Origin: Diphasiastrum complanatum | Lineage: Eukaryota; Streptophyta; Lycopodiopsida; Lycopodiales; Lycopodiaceae | Assembly: GCA_029204225.1 (NCBI GenBank) | Contig: CM055094.1 | Coordinates: 69,599,566 to 69,663,565, forward strand | Length of the DNA stretch: 64,000 bases | Direction: 5' to 3' | Shown: positions 25,903 through 36,779 of the stretch, piece by piece | How the letters are laid out: each line of letters begins with the position of its first letter | How positions within the stretch are numbered: position 1 is the first letter of the stretch | Position numbers and translations under genes: made by a program | The notes under the pieces: generated by a model | Told to the model about the DNA's origin: nothing | The model's database searches: none | What the model saw: only the letters and a program-made list of their open reading frames with translations

Positions 25903-27085
25903 TGAAGAAACCAAGAGTTTCTATCTTTCAAATCCTTAGCATTTTTCCTTAGTTTTTCCTTCGCTATTTTTTGCGACTGTGCATCTTGAACTAGTTTTGC
26001 ACAATCTGCATTTTTTAACTGTTTTGTCGCACAGTTCGCATTTTTGGGTCATGAGGAAAATTCATTCCTAGGTCTAAAACACTTAGAAAATAACTCTGGC
26101 AGCTTTTCCCGACACTGTCGCATTTCTCGCATTTTTGCGAAAAAGACGACATTGTCCATAAAATGCCTTAGAAAGGTCTAGACCCTTAGAAAAAGGGACA
26201 CTCACCATTAGAAAAGTGACATTTGCCTTAGAACTGTTTTCTGCCCTAATGTCGGCTCTTTTTTGCCCTTCGGCTTTTTCGCCTTTTGGAAAAAAGCGAC
26301 ACCTGCCCTTAGAAATGCTTTTTGTTCTACTGTCATGTTTTTCGCCTACCCTTAAAAAGGGACACCTGTGCTTAGAACTGGTTTTTGTCTTAAGTCGGCT
26401 TTTTCGCCCTTCGAAAAAAAGCGACACTATCGCCAAATGCCTTAAAACCCTTTTTAGGCCTACCTTTGGCTTTTTCACCTTTTTGCGAGAAAGGCGACAC
26501 TGAAAAAGCAAAGGTGCCCTCTAAATCCATAAGGTGTCTTTTTGGAAAAAAGAAAAGGTGCCCTTGAAAAAGTGACATTGCTCTTAAAGTCACAAAAATG
26601 TCCTTTAGCAAAAAAAAACAAAGGCCTGCAGCGTGAAGGCACTACGCAAAGGACAAAAGGCATATGATTCACAGAGGACAATGACAGAAAATTGGAATCA
26701 GTTTTGTTTAAGATTAATGCATTTTTTTATATTACATCTTTTAGACTTAATCAGATCCCTGGATTGATCACATGAAAGGATCAGCGAAGGATACATATAT
26801 ATGCAGACAGTCTAAGATAGCTCCAGAGTGAGTTTATAGATTAGTAGTAGCTAGTCATATTATTCGTGAGAAGAGAACATGTCTCCCGTGCCAACGCGCT
26901 GATCTGAGAATCAGACAGCACTGAAGAAAAAATATTGTGAATTCAGTTCTGATAATAGAAGCGATCTTCTCAATGCTCTGTTTTTGTGATGTGTATGATC
27001 TGCAAAATTGAAATGCATGCTAGCAGTAGACAGATTTTCGCTATTGTTTTACTCAACATTATTTGCTGCTTACAAGTTTGATTTT
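25903..27085 (+). mobile_element. LTR-like repeat B, left arm, copy 2
   Basis: Starts TGAAGAAACC after the LINE fragment. Contains the degenerate minisatellite at about 26170-26500. Its reverse complement lies at 29840-30246 plus 34877-35526, a pair whose spacer holds Copia-B and element E. The inverted homology runs from 25903 to about 26850; the last roughly 230 bp of this arm have no counterpart in the right arm. Confidence 0.6.
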
Positions 27086-27515
27086 TTACAACAAACCGTC
27101 AGAAGCAATCTGGGGCTTGGAAGAGAATTAGACCGCAGTCAGTAGCAGTAGCTACTCCTGCCAAGTCGGCTCTATCTAGCCTTCGTCCTCGGGAATGTCA
27201 GAAACTCCGATCAGCGGAGCTATTTCCTTATTCCCATCAGTGGACTCAGAGCGCCTTGATGCTTCCGGATTTCCATTAATGATTTGAGAGCATCTCAACG
27301 TTTTACAATTCCAACAATTACAAAGAGGTAGAAAAGAGAGGGCCACAAGAAACAGGAAAAAAAGGAGAAAGGACTCCTTGGAAAAGAATGGAAGAAGAGG
27401 CAAGAGCAAAGAGGCCATGGATGAGCTTGGTGATGTCGTTTGGTAGTCCAAAAGAAGAAGAACACACAAACAGGTAAATCCAGTTGATGTGGTTGAAAGC
27501 TTATTTAAATTCTAT
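27086..27515. other. Unassigned stretch between LTR-B and Copia-B, copy 2
   Basis: Equivalent of 5346-5800, with the same two opposed open frames (minus 27469-27176; the plus frame lacks a long uninterrupted run). Nothing recognisable. Copy 3 departs from this sequence near 56885, within the first 30 bases. Confidence 0.4.
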
Positions 27516-29790
27516 CTAAAGCAAAAGGTCTTGGTAGTTAAACCAAAAAGATGATTGCACAGTTACGATGTGCTTTCTGCTGATCCATATCACAGCCGCA
27601 CCGGTGCATCCTCTTGAGACACTTTTGCAATCATCTTTTAGGGATGCCCAACTTGCATCACTATAGGATTTGATCTGGAATCCTTCATGCTGAGAGAAAC
27701 ACAGCCCATAATCCTTCGTTTGTTGAAGGTATTGCAAAATTCTCTTGGCTATCTTCCAGTGCGTAGGGCCTGGATTGGTATTAAACTGCCTCCTTCTAAA
27801 AACTATATAAGCAATGTCAGGGAGTGTATTATCTACCAAGTACATGAGTGATCCGATTAACCTCCTGTAGGGAACGTTCTGCATGGCTTCCTGCTCTCCT
27901 GCATTCTACAAGCAGTCTTGCTTGGTCAGAAGTGTTCTAGCTACCATCGGCATATTAGCTCCCTTGCAGTCTGTCATTTGAAAATCATCAATGATTTTTT
28001 GGATGTATCTTGACTGGTGAAGATACAGCTTTTCTCTGTCAAGATCTCTGTCAATCTGCAATCCTAGGTAGCATCTTGCTTCCCCTAGATCTGATATTTC
28101 AAAAGGCTATGGCAGACTACTTCAATCCGTATATGCTTCTTTGCATTCGGCAGGCATAGTTTGCAAAGCGAGAGCAGATGAATCTTGGTGATTGGTCCAT
28201 ATAGACCTCTTCATTCAACTCGCCATGTAGAAAGGTGGTCTTTTCATCCACTATGTGGATCTTGAGACTGTACGCTGCTGCATATGCAAATAATAGGTGT
28301 AAGTAAGGACGAATGCTTTACAACTGGAGAAAAGGTCTCCGTATAGTCAAAGAGAAATCTTTCGCCACCAATTTGGCCTTGTATTTTGATACGTTGCCAT
28401 CAGGTCCATACTTGTATTTGAAAACCCATTTGCAGTTCACAGTCTTGTTGTCTGCTGTTAATGGCTCCAGATTCCATACATGATTTCATTTCGTCTTCCA
28501 TCGCTTTAATCCACTTGTCCTTATCTGGACAGCTGATAGCTTTCTCATATGTTTGAGTTTCTCCTCCAAATCCATAGAACTCCTCTAATATAGAGGCTAA
28601 GCTGTCAGATACAAATCAGACTGGTGCTCTTCTTTTTCTCATGGATCTTCTTGGAGCGTCTGCAGTCAGATCGATTGCCTTGTCTTTGCCAGGTCTCTTG
28701 CTTTTGCTGACTGTTGAACTAGTGTGAGTAGCAGGTGTCTTCGGTACAGGATGTGTGTCTTGCTGCTCATCATTTGAACAATCTCTTTGTTCATCTGGAA
28801 TTTCAGCATCTTGCTCCGGATGCTCAAGGTTTGTTCCCTCCATAGATGTTGGTAGGTCATAGTAGCCTCTGGTCAAGATTTCGTAGCCAGCTGGATCTCC
28901 ATCAGCCACTATTTTTTACTCATCAAATTTGACGTCTCTGACAGTCTTGATTTGTCTGCTGTCAACAGGCATGTAGATCATGTAGTAGGATGAATGAACA
29001 TCATATCCTAGGAGGAATGCCTGCTCCACCTTTTCATCCAACTTCTTTCTTTTCTGATCTAGAATGTGGGCATATGCGATGCATCAAAACATGCGCACAT
29101 GTGTCAGACTTGGTTTGTTGCCCCACCAAACCTTGTGTGGCGTGGTATATGCAATGTTGGATCTACCTGTCCTGTTCTGCAGGTAGTTGGCTGTAGCTAC
29201 TGCTTCAGCCCATAAAAATTTTGATGCCTTTGAATAGGCCATCGATCTCACAGTTCCATGAGAGTCCGATTTATCCTCTCAGCCACACCATTGTGCTTTG
29301 GTGTGTAGGTTGTAGTATTCAAGTGAAGTATGTCTTTGCTAGTACAAAACTCTGCAAAACGCTTGGAGACGTATTCTCCTCCTCTATTAGTTCTCAGCCG
29401 CTTCACCTTCTTGTCAGTCCATTTCTCAACCCAATTCACAAACTCTGTGACTTTGTCCAGGGCCTCTAACTTGTTGTGGATAAAGTACATGGCTGCAAAC
29501 TTGTTGAAGTCATCAATGAAAGTGATGTAGTACTTTGAACCTCCCAGGGAGACCACGTCAAATGGTCCTCAAATGTCGGAGTGTACCAGTTGTAGGAGTT
29601 CTTTCATTCTGAGAGAGTCCTTGGTGAATGGTATATGTGACATCTTGCCTTTGTTACAGGCATCACAAGACTTCAAGCATGCTGCATCTTTCATATTGAC
29701 ACCAGTGAATGCTCCGCTCCGGCTAGCATTGTATAGAACAACTGTATTCATGTGATACAACCTCTTGTGCCATACAATATCCATTGATTT
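27516..29790 (-). pseudogene. Copia-B pol remnant, copy 2
   Basis: Integrase (29784-29248) continues through LRTNRGGEY to TPKHNGVAERINRT, so the catalytic Glu is present while the second Asp is Asn (29386-29388), as in copy 1. The linker (28909-28616) keeps RRSMRKRRAPV. RT has lost 185 bp relative to copy 1 (junction near 28110), removing the YMDD box. RNase H (27884-27516) shows SYSDASWASLKDD. Gag and protease are absent and LTR-B follows immediately. Inactive; the Asp-to-Asn change predates the segmental duplication. Confidence 0.87.
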
Positions 29791-29839
29791 GTTGATCTGG
29801 TGAGCTTGCTCTGAAGGTACTCGGATCCTGAGGTGATAC

Positions 29840-30246
29840 TGCTAATCTGTAAAACTCCCTCTAGAGCTATCTCAGACTGTCTGCCTGTATTCCGTCCGTG
29901 ACTGTGTGTGTCTTCTGCTTCTACCTCTGCATCCTTTGCTGACCTCTATATGTGATCAATCTTGGAGATTGATTAAGTTAGAAGATTTAATAAAAAAAAA
30001 TGCATTAGCCTTAATCAAAACTTATTCTAGTTTTCTGTCGTTGTCCTCTGTGAGTCATTTGTCTTTTGTCCGTTGCACCCTGGCCTTCACGCTACAGGGC
30101 TTTGCCTTTTGCCTTTTGCGACTTTAAGAGTAGTTGCGCTTTTTCAAGGGCAACTTTGGTTTATGCCAGAAAGACACCTTTGGGATCTCAAGTGCACCTT
30201 CGTTTTTTAGTGTCGCCTTTCTGCAAACAGGCGAAAAGGGCTATAG
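29840..30246 (-). mobile_element. LTR-B right arm, inner part, copy 2
   Basis: Reverse-complement match to the inner part of the left arm (about 26470-26850). Interrupted at 30247-30251 by the GTAGG target site of element E and resuming at 34877. In the uninterrupted left arm the corresponding sequence reads across the site without a gap (in reverse, CCAAAG-GTAGG-CCTAAAAAGG), which confirms that the insertion split this arm. Confidence 0.75.
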
Positions 30247-30251
30247 GTAGG

Positions 30252-31470
30252 TGTTGTAAAGCTACCTTTACAAGCTTTACTTCCGGCGCCACTGGCGCCA
30301 GCATTGCCCGGTGCCAATAGTGCCACTGCTGCTCCCAGCGCCACCGGCGCCAGTGCCGCTCCCGGTGCCACTGTGACCAGAATCCAGCCGGCGCCAAGTT
30401 CCTATGGCTGAACATCTTTGATCGGATCTAGTGAAGTCCAGAGAGCTCAAATCGATGTGCAATCACCTCACACGATCTAGGCATGATTAAAGGAAGCCTG
30501 GGGATCGATAAATTTTAGAGAGAGAAAATGACTTTCTAGAGAGAAGATCCTAGAGAGAGAAATTGTGCTCTACCAGCGTGGGTAGAGTACTTGGTATGAG
30601 GGGAGGTGACGAATCCCAACAATACTATAGGGGAGTGTGGGTTGCGACTTAGTGCGAGCTCCCACCAAGTCTCAGCCTCCCATGCTGGAATGTTGTCCTA
30701 GCGTCCACCTTGGCATGCCAGCGCCCCGGAGACTAGGGTCGGTCACACACTCGAAATGTAACCTTCTCAGATTTATTAATAAAGTGGGATTTTCCTCAAA
30801 CTGACTCTGATTACCTTCTGGATTTCAGTGTTTGGTAAAAGCGCCAGTTGAAAGGCCGCTTCAAACTTTTTGATCTGGCACATAGTTGAGGGTCATATCC
30901 CGGGACGCCAGCGGTATGACGGCGGGACTAGCGGTATGTTGTCGGGACTATTCGGTCCAGGAACTGGTTGTCTCCATATCTGTCGCGGCTTGTGGTTCTG
31001 AGTGTTCCTTGCATGAACCTGAATGGGTTGAGCTCTTGGGGAATGGGCTCTAACTTGTCGGTTGAGTTGGATGGCTTGCTTGGGTGGAAGTTACTTGTTT
31101 ATGGCTGTCTATCTGCGTGGCGCCAGGTTGGCTTCCAGCGCTCGTGACAAAGCTTTCGGTTGGTTAAGTCTGATGTAAGTTAGACCGCTTGCTTGGAATG
31201 GATGTTACTCATTTGTAACGAAGCTTCAAGTTGGTTAAGTTTGATGTATGTCGGGCGACTGGCTTGGAGAGAAGTCACCCACATCGGGACCCCCGATCTG
31301 GCATGGCGCCAGGTTGGATCTCAATGTTGGTTTCAGAACTTCAAGCTGGTTAAGTCTGATCGTGGTTGGCGAGTTGGCTGCTTGTATGTCAAGTGGGTTT
31401 GGATGGCAAGAGTTGAAGGCTGGGAAGCTAAGTCGTGGTTCCCGGCTGCCTTTTGGATGCCTGCGCTACA
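30252..31470 (+). repeat. Element E 5' LTR
   Basis: 1219 bp. It opens with a GGCGCC-rich segment (30285-30400) of GCC-ACTGG-type repeats. AATAAA follows at about 30778, and near 31150-31370 come three diverged subrepeats around GTTGGTTAAGTCTGAT. The 3' LTR is 115 bp shorter, mainly from indels in the GC-rich part and mid-region, so the element is not a very recent insertion. No clear TATA box was assigned. Confidence 0.88.
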
Positions 31471-31472
31471 TG

Positions 31473-31485
31473 TGGTATCAGAGCC
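31473..31485 (+). promoter_or_regulatory. Primer-binding site of element E
   Basis: TGGTATCAGAGCC, the sequence complementary to the 3' end of plant initiator tRNA-Met and used by many plant LTR retrotransposons. It lies two bases downstream of the LTR's terminal TACA, which independently fixes the LTR boundary and the plus orientation. Confidence 0.93.
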
Positions 31486-31554
31486 AACTGGCCGGTCAGT
31501 TATGCGGATCTTAGGAAATGGCCACTGTTTGGGGTTCATCAGGACAACTATTGT

Positions 31555-31950
31555 GCAAGGTGCTGCCCACAGTGTAAGCACGGGTGCGTCCACGGTCGGG
31601 GTGGTTGACAGAACGGGGGACTTGATGAGTCAAAGTGCTACCCTCGAGGTGGTAGCACGGTCAGTTCCCACTGTTCGGGCCTAGTGCTATCTGCACGTAG
31701 GATAGATGAGGCAAAGTGCTGCCTAGGTAGGTGAAAGCATGGTCTGTGCCTTGTGGGGTGCGGGGTGACATATTCGAACTATACGGGTTAACCATTGATA
31801 CAGAGATGCTGCACGAATTTGGGTGTAAAGCACCTGTGGTTAGCTGCCGGTGCGGGATAGCTGCCAATCGTTTAGCTATAAGGGCGATCGACCAGATTTG
31901 GTGGGGCGTGACTGAGGCAATGTGCTGCTTAATGGTGAAAGCACAGATAG
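31555..31950 (+). repeat. Four GTGCT...AGCAC hairpin modules in the element E leader
   Basis: Short inverted repeats at 31560-31581, 31635-31658, 31716-31740 and 31922-31944. Each begins GTGCT-RCC/GCTT and closes with AGCAC or AGCAT. The second is the strongest (GTGCTACC/GGTAGCAC, 8 bp perfect, loop of eight). They lie 75-470 bp after the primer-binding site, a region that in retroelements often carries packaging or dimerisation structure. That function is inference only. Confidence 0.65.
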
Positions 31951-33758
31951 TTGGATGGGTGTTCTCTGTGGCCTAATTCTGTGATCGATCTGTATGGGCA
32001 CGGCCAAGCAAAGGTCCTTTGGCATGGCTATCTCAAAGGGGCACCTTGTCTTTGTTACCAGTTAGTAAACCTACCTGAGTGTCTTGCTTGTATGTATTCG
32101 TGGTGAGTCTCAGTACTCGTGCTTTGCCTGGTTTGCATGATTGCTTGTGATACAAGGAGCTGATGGCTCGAGAAGGAATCTTTCTTTTGAAGGCTGATAC
32201 CATCAAACAAAGAGGACTACAGAATCTGTGGGGCGGTTTTGCAATTCAAGTACTCGCACGTGAACGAGAACAAAACGACTTGATGTTTGCAAAGGATGGA
32301 TGGCTAGCATGTTTCTTGGGTTAGTTTCATTTGCGACAACGCCCACCAGACGCAAGCAGGAAATCAAAAGTTGGAAAGGGCAATTTTAGGGGAGATATTC
32401 TATGGAACAGTTGGTCTTCATTTGGGACGGCCACCTTCGGAACTGAAACTCACTAAGCATGGGTGATATCCGATATCAGTTGGGTTTTTTCTCAAAGGGG
32501 AAAGACCAGGATCCTCTTCAGAGATTGGCAACAAGTTGGATCGAGCCATAATCCTACCAGATGGGAAGCAAAGTCTTGGAAAGGCTTTTTGTCCGAAGAA
32601 CTCTACTCTAAGTCCGATCAGTTGAAATTATAAGTGGAGGGGAACTATCACACACACCTCTCTCTTGGGGCAAATTTTGAATGAAAGTTGATCAGAACGG
32701 AGGAGACTGGCGAACTTTGGACCTAATAAGTTGACGGGCTTTTGTTGTGGAAAGGAAAGCTTGTTATAAGCTTTCTCTAGACCAGCAATGATGAGGAGAC
32801 ATAATGAGTACGCTAACTTGTGTTTCGAGTAAAGCAGCTGATCGATGAAGGAACTGTGAAAGTTGAGTCTTGCACGAGAGACTTGGTACTTCAAACGGCC
32901 GCTAAGGGAAAGTTCGTATTGGAATCGGACTAGTGCAAACTTTGGGTGCATGTGTCCAATTCAAAGAGAGCTACTTGAAGCCAAGCTAGATGTACACTTC
33001 TTGTTTTGGCTGTGAGGCAACTAACCAGTGATGGAATTGTGAAAGTCAAGTTTTGCATGACGGGCATGGTACTTCAAACAAAAGCGAAGAAATAGTTTGT
33101 ATGCGGATCAAACTAGTGCGACCCCTTGGCTCTCCATGAGGTCAATGGTTACATTTGGGCTGATTCAAAGACAACTACTTCAAGCTAAGTGAGAGGTGCA
33201 TTTCAGAGTACTCAATCTTTGTCTACCTTAAAGAGCCAAAAAGGAAAAGTATCAAGATCAGGCTGGGACAAGGAGAGAAATCAAGGTGCAAAAGCATCAA
33301 GGCACAAAGTGGACCATAAAGTGGGCAATCAAACGATAAATCCTTTGGCTTAGGGAGCCCTGACACCTATGCGAAACTGATCAAATCTGGAGCTCAGAGA
33401 GCTCAACACAAAGTGCATCAAGGACAAATCAAGAGCTCAAAGGAGTTCCAAAGTCAAAAGTCAGAAGCGACAGGGGGGAACATTTCACAGAAAGGCCTTT
33501 GTCACTAGTTAATAAGGTTCTTGGGTTTTACGTAAGCAATATAAAATCTACGCTTTTTCTAGACAAAGTGATATTTTCAAGTTATGTAATATTTCAATAC
33601 AAAGAGCTGAGCCTCCGACTTGTGGTCTGCCAGTTACCATGCTAGTAAAATTGGCCTGTAAATTGAGTACTGTGCCAAGTAGCTTAAATGTATAGTTATC
33701 TTTAATTGGGAGACACCTTTACTTTAATTTGACATCTGATGAGGACATCAAATTTTAT

Positions 33759-33770
33759 AAAGGTGGGATG
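33759..33770 (+). promoter_or_regulatory. Polypurine tract-like site of element E
   Basis: AAAGGTGGGATG ends two bases before the 3' LTR start TGTTG at 33773. Position and purine content fit the plus-strand priming site. The same sequence precedes the 3' LTR in copy 3 (about 59047-59058). Confidence 0.7.
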
Positions 33771-33772
33771 TA

Positions 33773-34876
33773 TGTTGTAAAGCTACCTTTATAAGCTTTA
33801 CTTCCAGTGCCACTAGCGCCAGCATTGCCCCGGTGCCAGCAGAGCCACTGCTGCTCCCGGCGCCATCGACGACAGCGTTGCTCCCGACGCCAAAAGCTTT
33901 GATCGGTTCTAGCAAAGTCCAGAGAGCTCAGATCGATGTAGGGAGAAAATACTAGAGAGAGAAAACATGCTTTACCAGCCTGGGTAGAGTACTTGGTATG
34001 AGGGGAACCAATACTATAGGGGAGTGCGGGTTGCGACTCAGGACGAGCTCCAACGAAGTCTCAGCCTCCCTTGTTGGAATGTTGTCCTGGCACCCGCCCT
34101 AGCATGCCAGCGCCCCGGAGACTAGGGTCGGCCACACTTGAAATGTAACCTTCTTAGATTTATTAATAAAGTGGGATTTTCCTCAAATTTACTCTGATTA
34201 CCTTCTGGGTTTCAGTGTTCGGTAATAGCGCCAGTTGAAAGTCCGCTTCAAACTTGTTGATCTAGCACATAGCTGAGGGTTGTATCTCGGGACAACAGCG
34301 GTATGCCGTCGGAACCATTCGGTCTGTGGCGCCAACAGTATGTTGTCGGAACCATTCGGCCCAGGAACTGGTTGTCTCCATATCTGTCGTGGCTTGTGAT
34401 TCTGAGTGTTCCTTGCATGAATGTGAATGGGTTGAGCTCTTGGGAAACGGGCTCTAACTTGTCGGCTGAGTTGGGTGGCTTGCTTGGGTGGAAGTTACTT
34501 GTTTATGGCTGTCTAGTCTGGCGTGGTGCCAGGTTGGCTTCTAGCACTCGTGACTAAGCTTTCAGTTGGTTAAGTCTGATGTAAGTCAGACCGCTTGCTT
34601 GAAATGGATGTTACTCATTTGTAACAAAGCTTCGAGTTGGTTAAGTTTGATGTATGTCGGGCGGCTGGCTTGGAGGAAAGTCACCCACATCGGGACCCCC
34701 GATCTGGCATGGCGCCAGGTTGGATCTCAATGTTGGTTTCAGAACTTCAAGTTGGTTAAGTCTGATCGTGGTTGGCGAGTTGGCTGCTTGTATGTCAAGT
34801 GGGTTTGGACGGCAAGAGTTGAAGGCTGGGAAGCTAAGTCATGGTTCCCGACATTCTTTTGGATGCCAGCAGTACA
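33773..34876 (+). repeat. Element E 3' LTR
   Basis: 1104 bp, TGTTGTAAAG to AGTACA. Shares the GCGCC-rich opening (shorter than in the 5' LTR), AATAAA near 34167, and the GTTGGTTAAG subrepeats near 34565-34770. It is followed directly by the GTAGG target duplication. Confidence 0.9.
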
Positions 34877-35526
34877 GTAGGTCAAAAGGGTTTTTAGGGC
34901 ATTTGGTGACAGTGTTGCTTTTTCCCGAAAGGAGAAAAAATCGACACAAGGTAGAAACCACTTTTAAGGACAGTGTCCTTCTTTTTAAGGGTAGACAAAA
35001 AATGCGAGTTAAGGACGTGAACCATTTCTAAAGGTTGTTGAAGCTTTCTCAAAAAAGCGAGAAGCCGAAGGGAGAAAAGGCCGACTAAAGTGTATAAAAT
35101 AGTTCTAAGGCTAGTGCCCCACCTTTTAGGGTAGGTGTCCTCATTTTAAGGACAGTTGTAACTTTTTCTGAAAACCGAAAAAGCTGAAATGCAAAAAATC
35201 CGACTTTAGGTCAAAAAGCAGTTTTAAGGCAAACGTCGCATTTCTAAGGGTGAGTGTTCCCTAAGCCATTTTGGGAATAGTCTGCTTTTTCGCAAAAATG
35301 CAAAAAATGCAACAGTGTCAGGAAAATCTCTCAGAATTATTTTCTAAGTGTTTAAGACCTAGGGATGAATTTTTCTCATGACACAAAAATCGAACTGTGC
35401 GACAAAACAGTTCAAAAATGCAGATTGTGCGAAACTAGTTCAAAATGCACAGTTGTGAAAAACAACAAAGGAAAAACTAAGGAAAAATACTAAGGCTTTG
35501 AAAGATAGAAACATTTGGTTTCTTCA
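34877..35526 (-). mobile_element. LTR-B right arm, outer part, copy 2
   Basis: Continuation of the arm broken by element E. Contains the reverse-complemented minisatellite (about 34885-35290) and ends GGTTTCTTCA, the reverse complement of the left arm's TGAAGAAACC. Beyond 35526 the similarity stops, and the flanks of the two arms differ, so no shared target duplication is visible. Confidence 0.7.
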
Positions 35527-36600
35527 CCTATTAGGTTAGATGTTAGGGTTAGGTTATGATAAGTCCAGAGATGCCCTAAAACGTTCAGATCCAAGCTTGA
35601 AATGTATAGATGTATGATGGGATCTCCATCCAAATATGAGAAAAAATCAAGTTTTTCCACCGAATCTATCAACATTGTCTTTTGGTGGCGAGTTCTTGCT
35701 ATTAAATATGAGCGATTTTATGCATTAATTACTTGCTTTGTAAGGTAATGAAGTTTTTTACAGGTCTGAAAAGCTTGTTGCACATTACTTCAGTGTATTT
35801 GATCAAATCTATGTGACTATTGTGGAGTTAAATGCCAAACTAGCTAGTTTTGGTAGCTAGTCTTGATTCTAGCTCATAGAATGGATCTAGATCTTTGGTT
35901 TGTGCATTCTCCATCACTTTTAGAATTGATTGGGATTGAATTTGCTGTAAAATTTTGTCAAGGAGGTCGTCATTTTACCAAAGAAAAACAATGACAATAT
36001 AAATTTTTTTGATTATAAGATCTGGATTTACTTAGAAACTCAAAGAATAGAGCAGTATCATCGTAGGTGTCGTAGACAACCATAAAGAAATGCGAAATGA
36101 TTAGGCATCTGTGACAACCATGCAAATCTCTGTTACTGATATTTGTGACAATAGAGACAGAAGAGTGAGAGGTAATTAATCATTCAGCATGTATGCAACA
36201 TGATAAAAAAAAATAGCAGATCTGTATAATAAGTGTTGTAGTAACAATGATTAGATCACAAGACAGTAGCACTGAGCATGTGATCCTACTTACAAAAATA
36301 AGTAATTGCTATATTCGGAATACTTCTACTCTCTCTATGATCTCTAACTTTGAGGAGTCAGATACTGAGTTTTTGATTTCTCTGATCAGTGTTGTTCTTT
36401 GTCATTGCCTTCTCTAATTGCTCATCTCCTTATATAGTTGTTTGATGACCTTGTGTTATTCTAGTTTTACAATTACAAGATCATTAACAGTTATGTGATT
36501 GATCTGTAGATCGGTTATTCACTAGAGTGTGAAGATGTTGATAGGTCCTATACGAAGACCCGTGCAAATCTGTAGTATTTCACAAGTGACCGAACACGAC
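35527..36600. other. Unannotated AT-rich region, copy 2
   Basis: No gene, transposon domain or RNA gene recognised. Sequence near 36420-36480 (CCTTATATAG, then TCTAGTTTTACAATTACAAG) could be promoter-like but is unsupported. Conserved with 60804-61895 in copy 3. Confidence 0.4.
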
Positions 36601-36765
36601 GCTCTTGTAGTCTCTTTGCGGTCCATTCCCTTCGTAAGTTGCAACTGCATGTGACTGAAGGCAATGCACTTGTAATGCCTTTGAGGTCCGTTCCTCGTCC
36701 TAAGTTGTAACCGCATGTGACCAAAGGCGATGCATTTGCGGTGCCTTGCGGTCCGTTCTTCGTGT
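36601..36765 (+). repeat. 66-bp minisatellite, about 2.5 units, copy 2
   Basis: Units start at 36601, 36666 and 36732 (spacing 65 and 66 bp). Each contains a TTGCGGTCCGTTC-like box and a GTAAGTTG/CATGTGAC box. The last unit is partial. Confidence 0.8.
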
Positions 36766-36779
36766 AATGAAGATTGTAT

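Larger units (their letters stand above)
30252..34876 (+). mobile_element. Element E: complete non-autonomous LTR retrotransposon
   Basis: A 4.6-kb element with 5' LTR 30252-31470, 3' LTR 33773-34876 and perfect 5-bp target-site duplications GTAGG (30247-30251 and 34877-34881). LTRs start TGTTG and end TACA. A TGGTATCAGAGCC primer-binding site lies two bases after the 5' LTR, and a purine-rich AAAGGTGGGATG lies just before the 3' LTR. The 2.3-kb interior has no gag, protease, RT, RNase H or integrase motif in any frame. It therefore resembles a small LARD (large retrotransposon derivative) that depends on another element's proteins. It is inserted in the right arm of LTR-B. Truncated relatives occur at 8669-9139 and 56886-60155. 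Confidence 0.9.

Noticed and set aside
31193-31684. 163-codon ORF in element E
   Set aside because: It spans the LTR end and primer-binding site, has unusual composition from LTR subrepeats, is not kept in copy 3, and has no known domain.
32628-32951. 107-codon minus-strand ORF in element E, partly kept at 57917-58240
   Set aside because: It is antisense to the element and has no recognisable motif. Conservation is explained by recent duplication.
35531-35555. TTAGGGTTAGG-like interstitial telomere sequence
   Set aside because: Only two imperfect units, and not the plant TTTAGGG form. No evidence of a telomeric origin.
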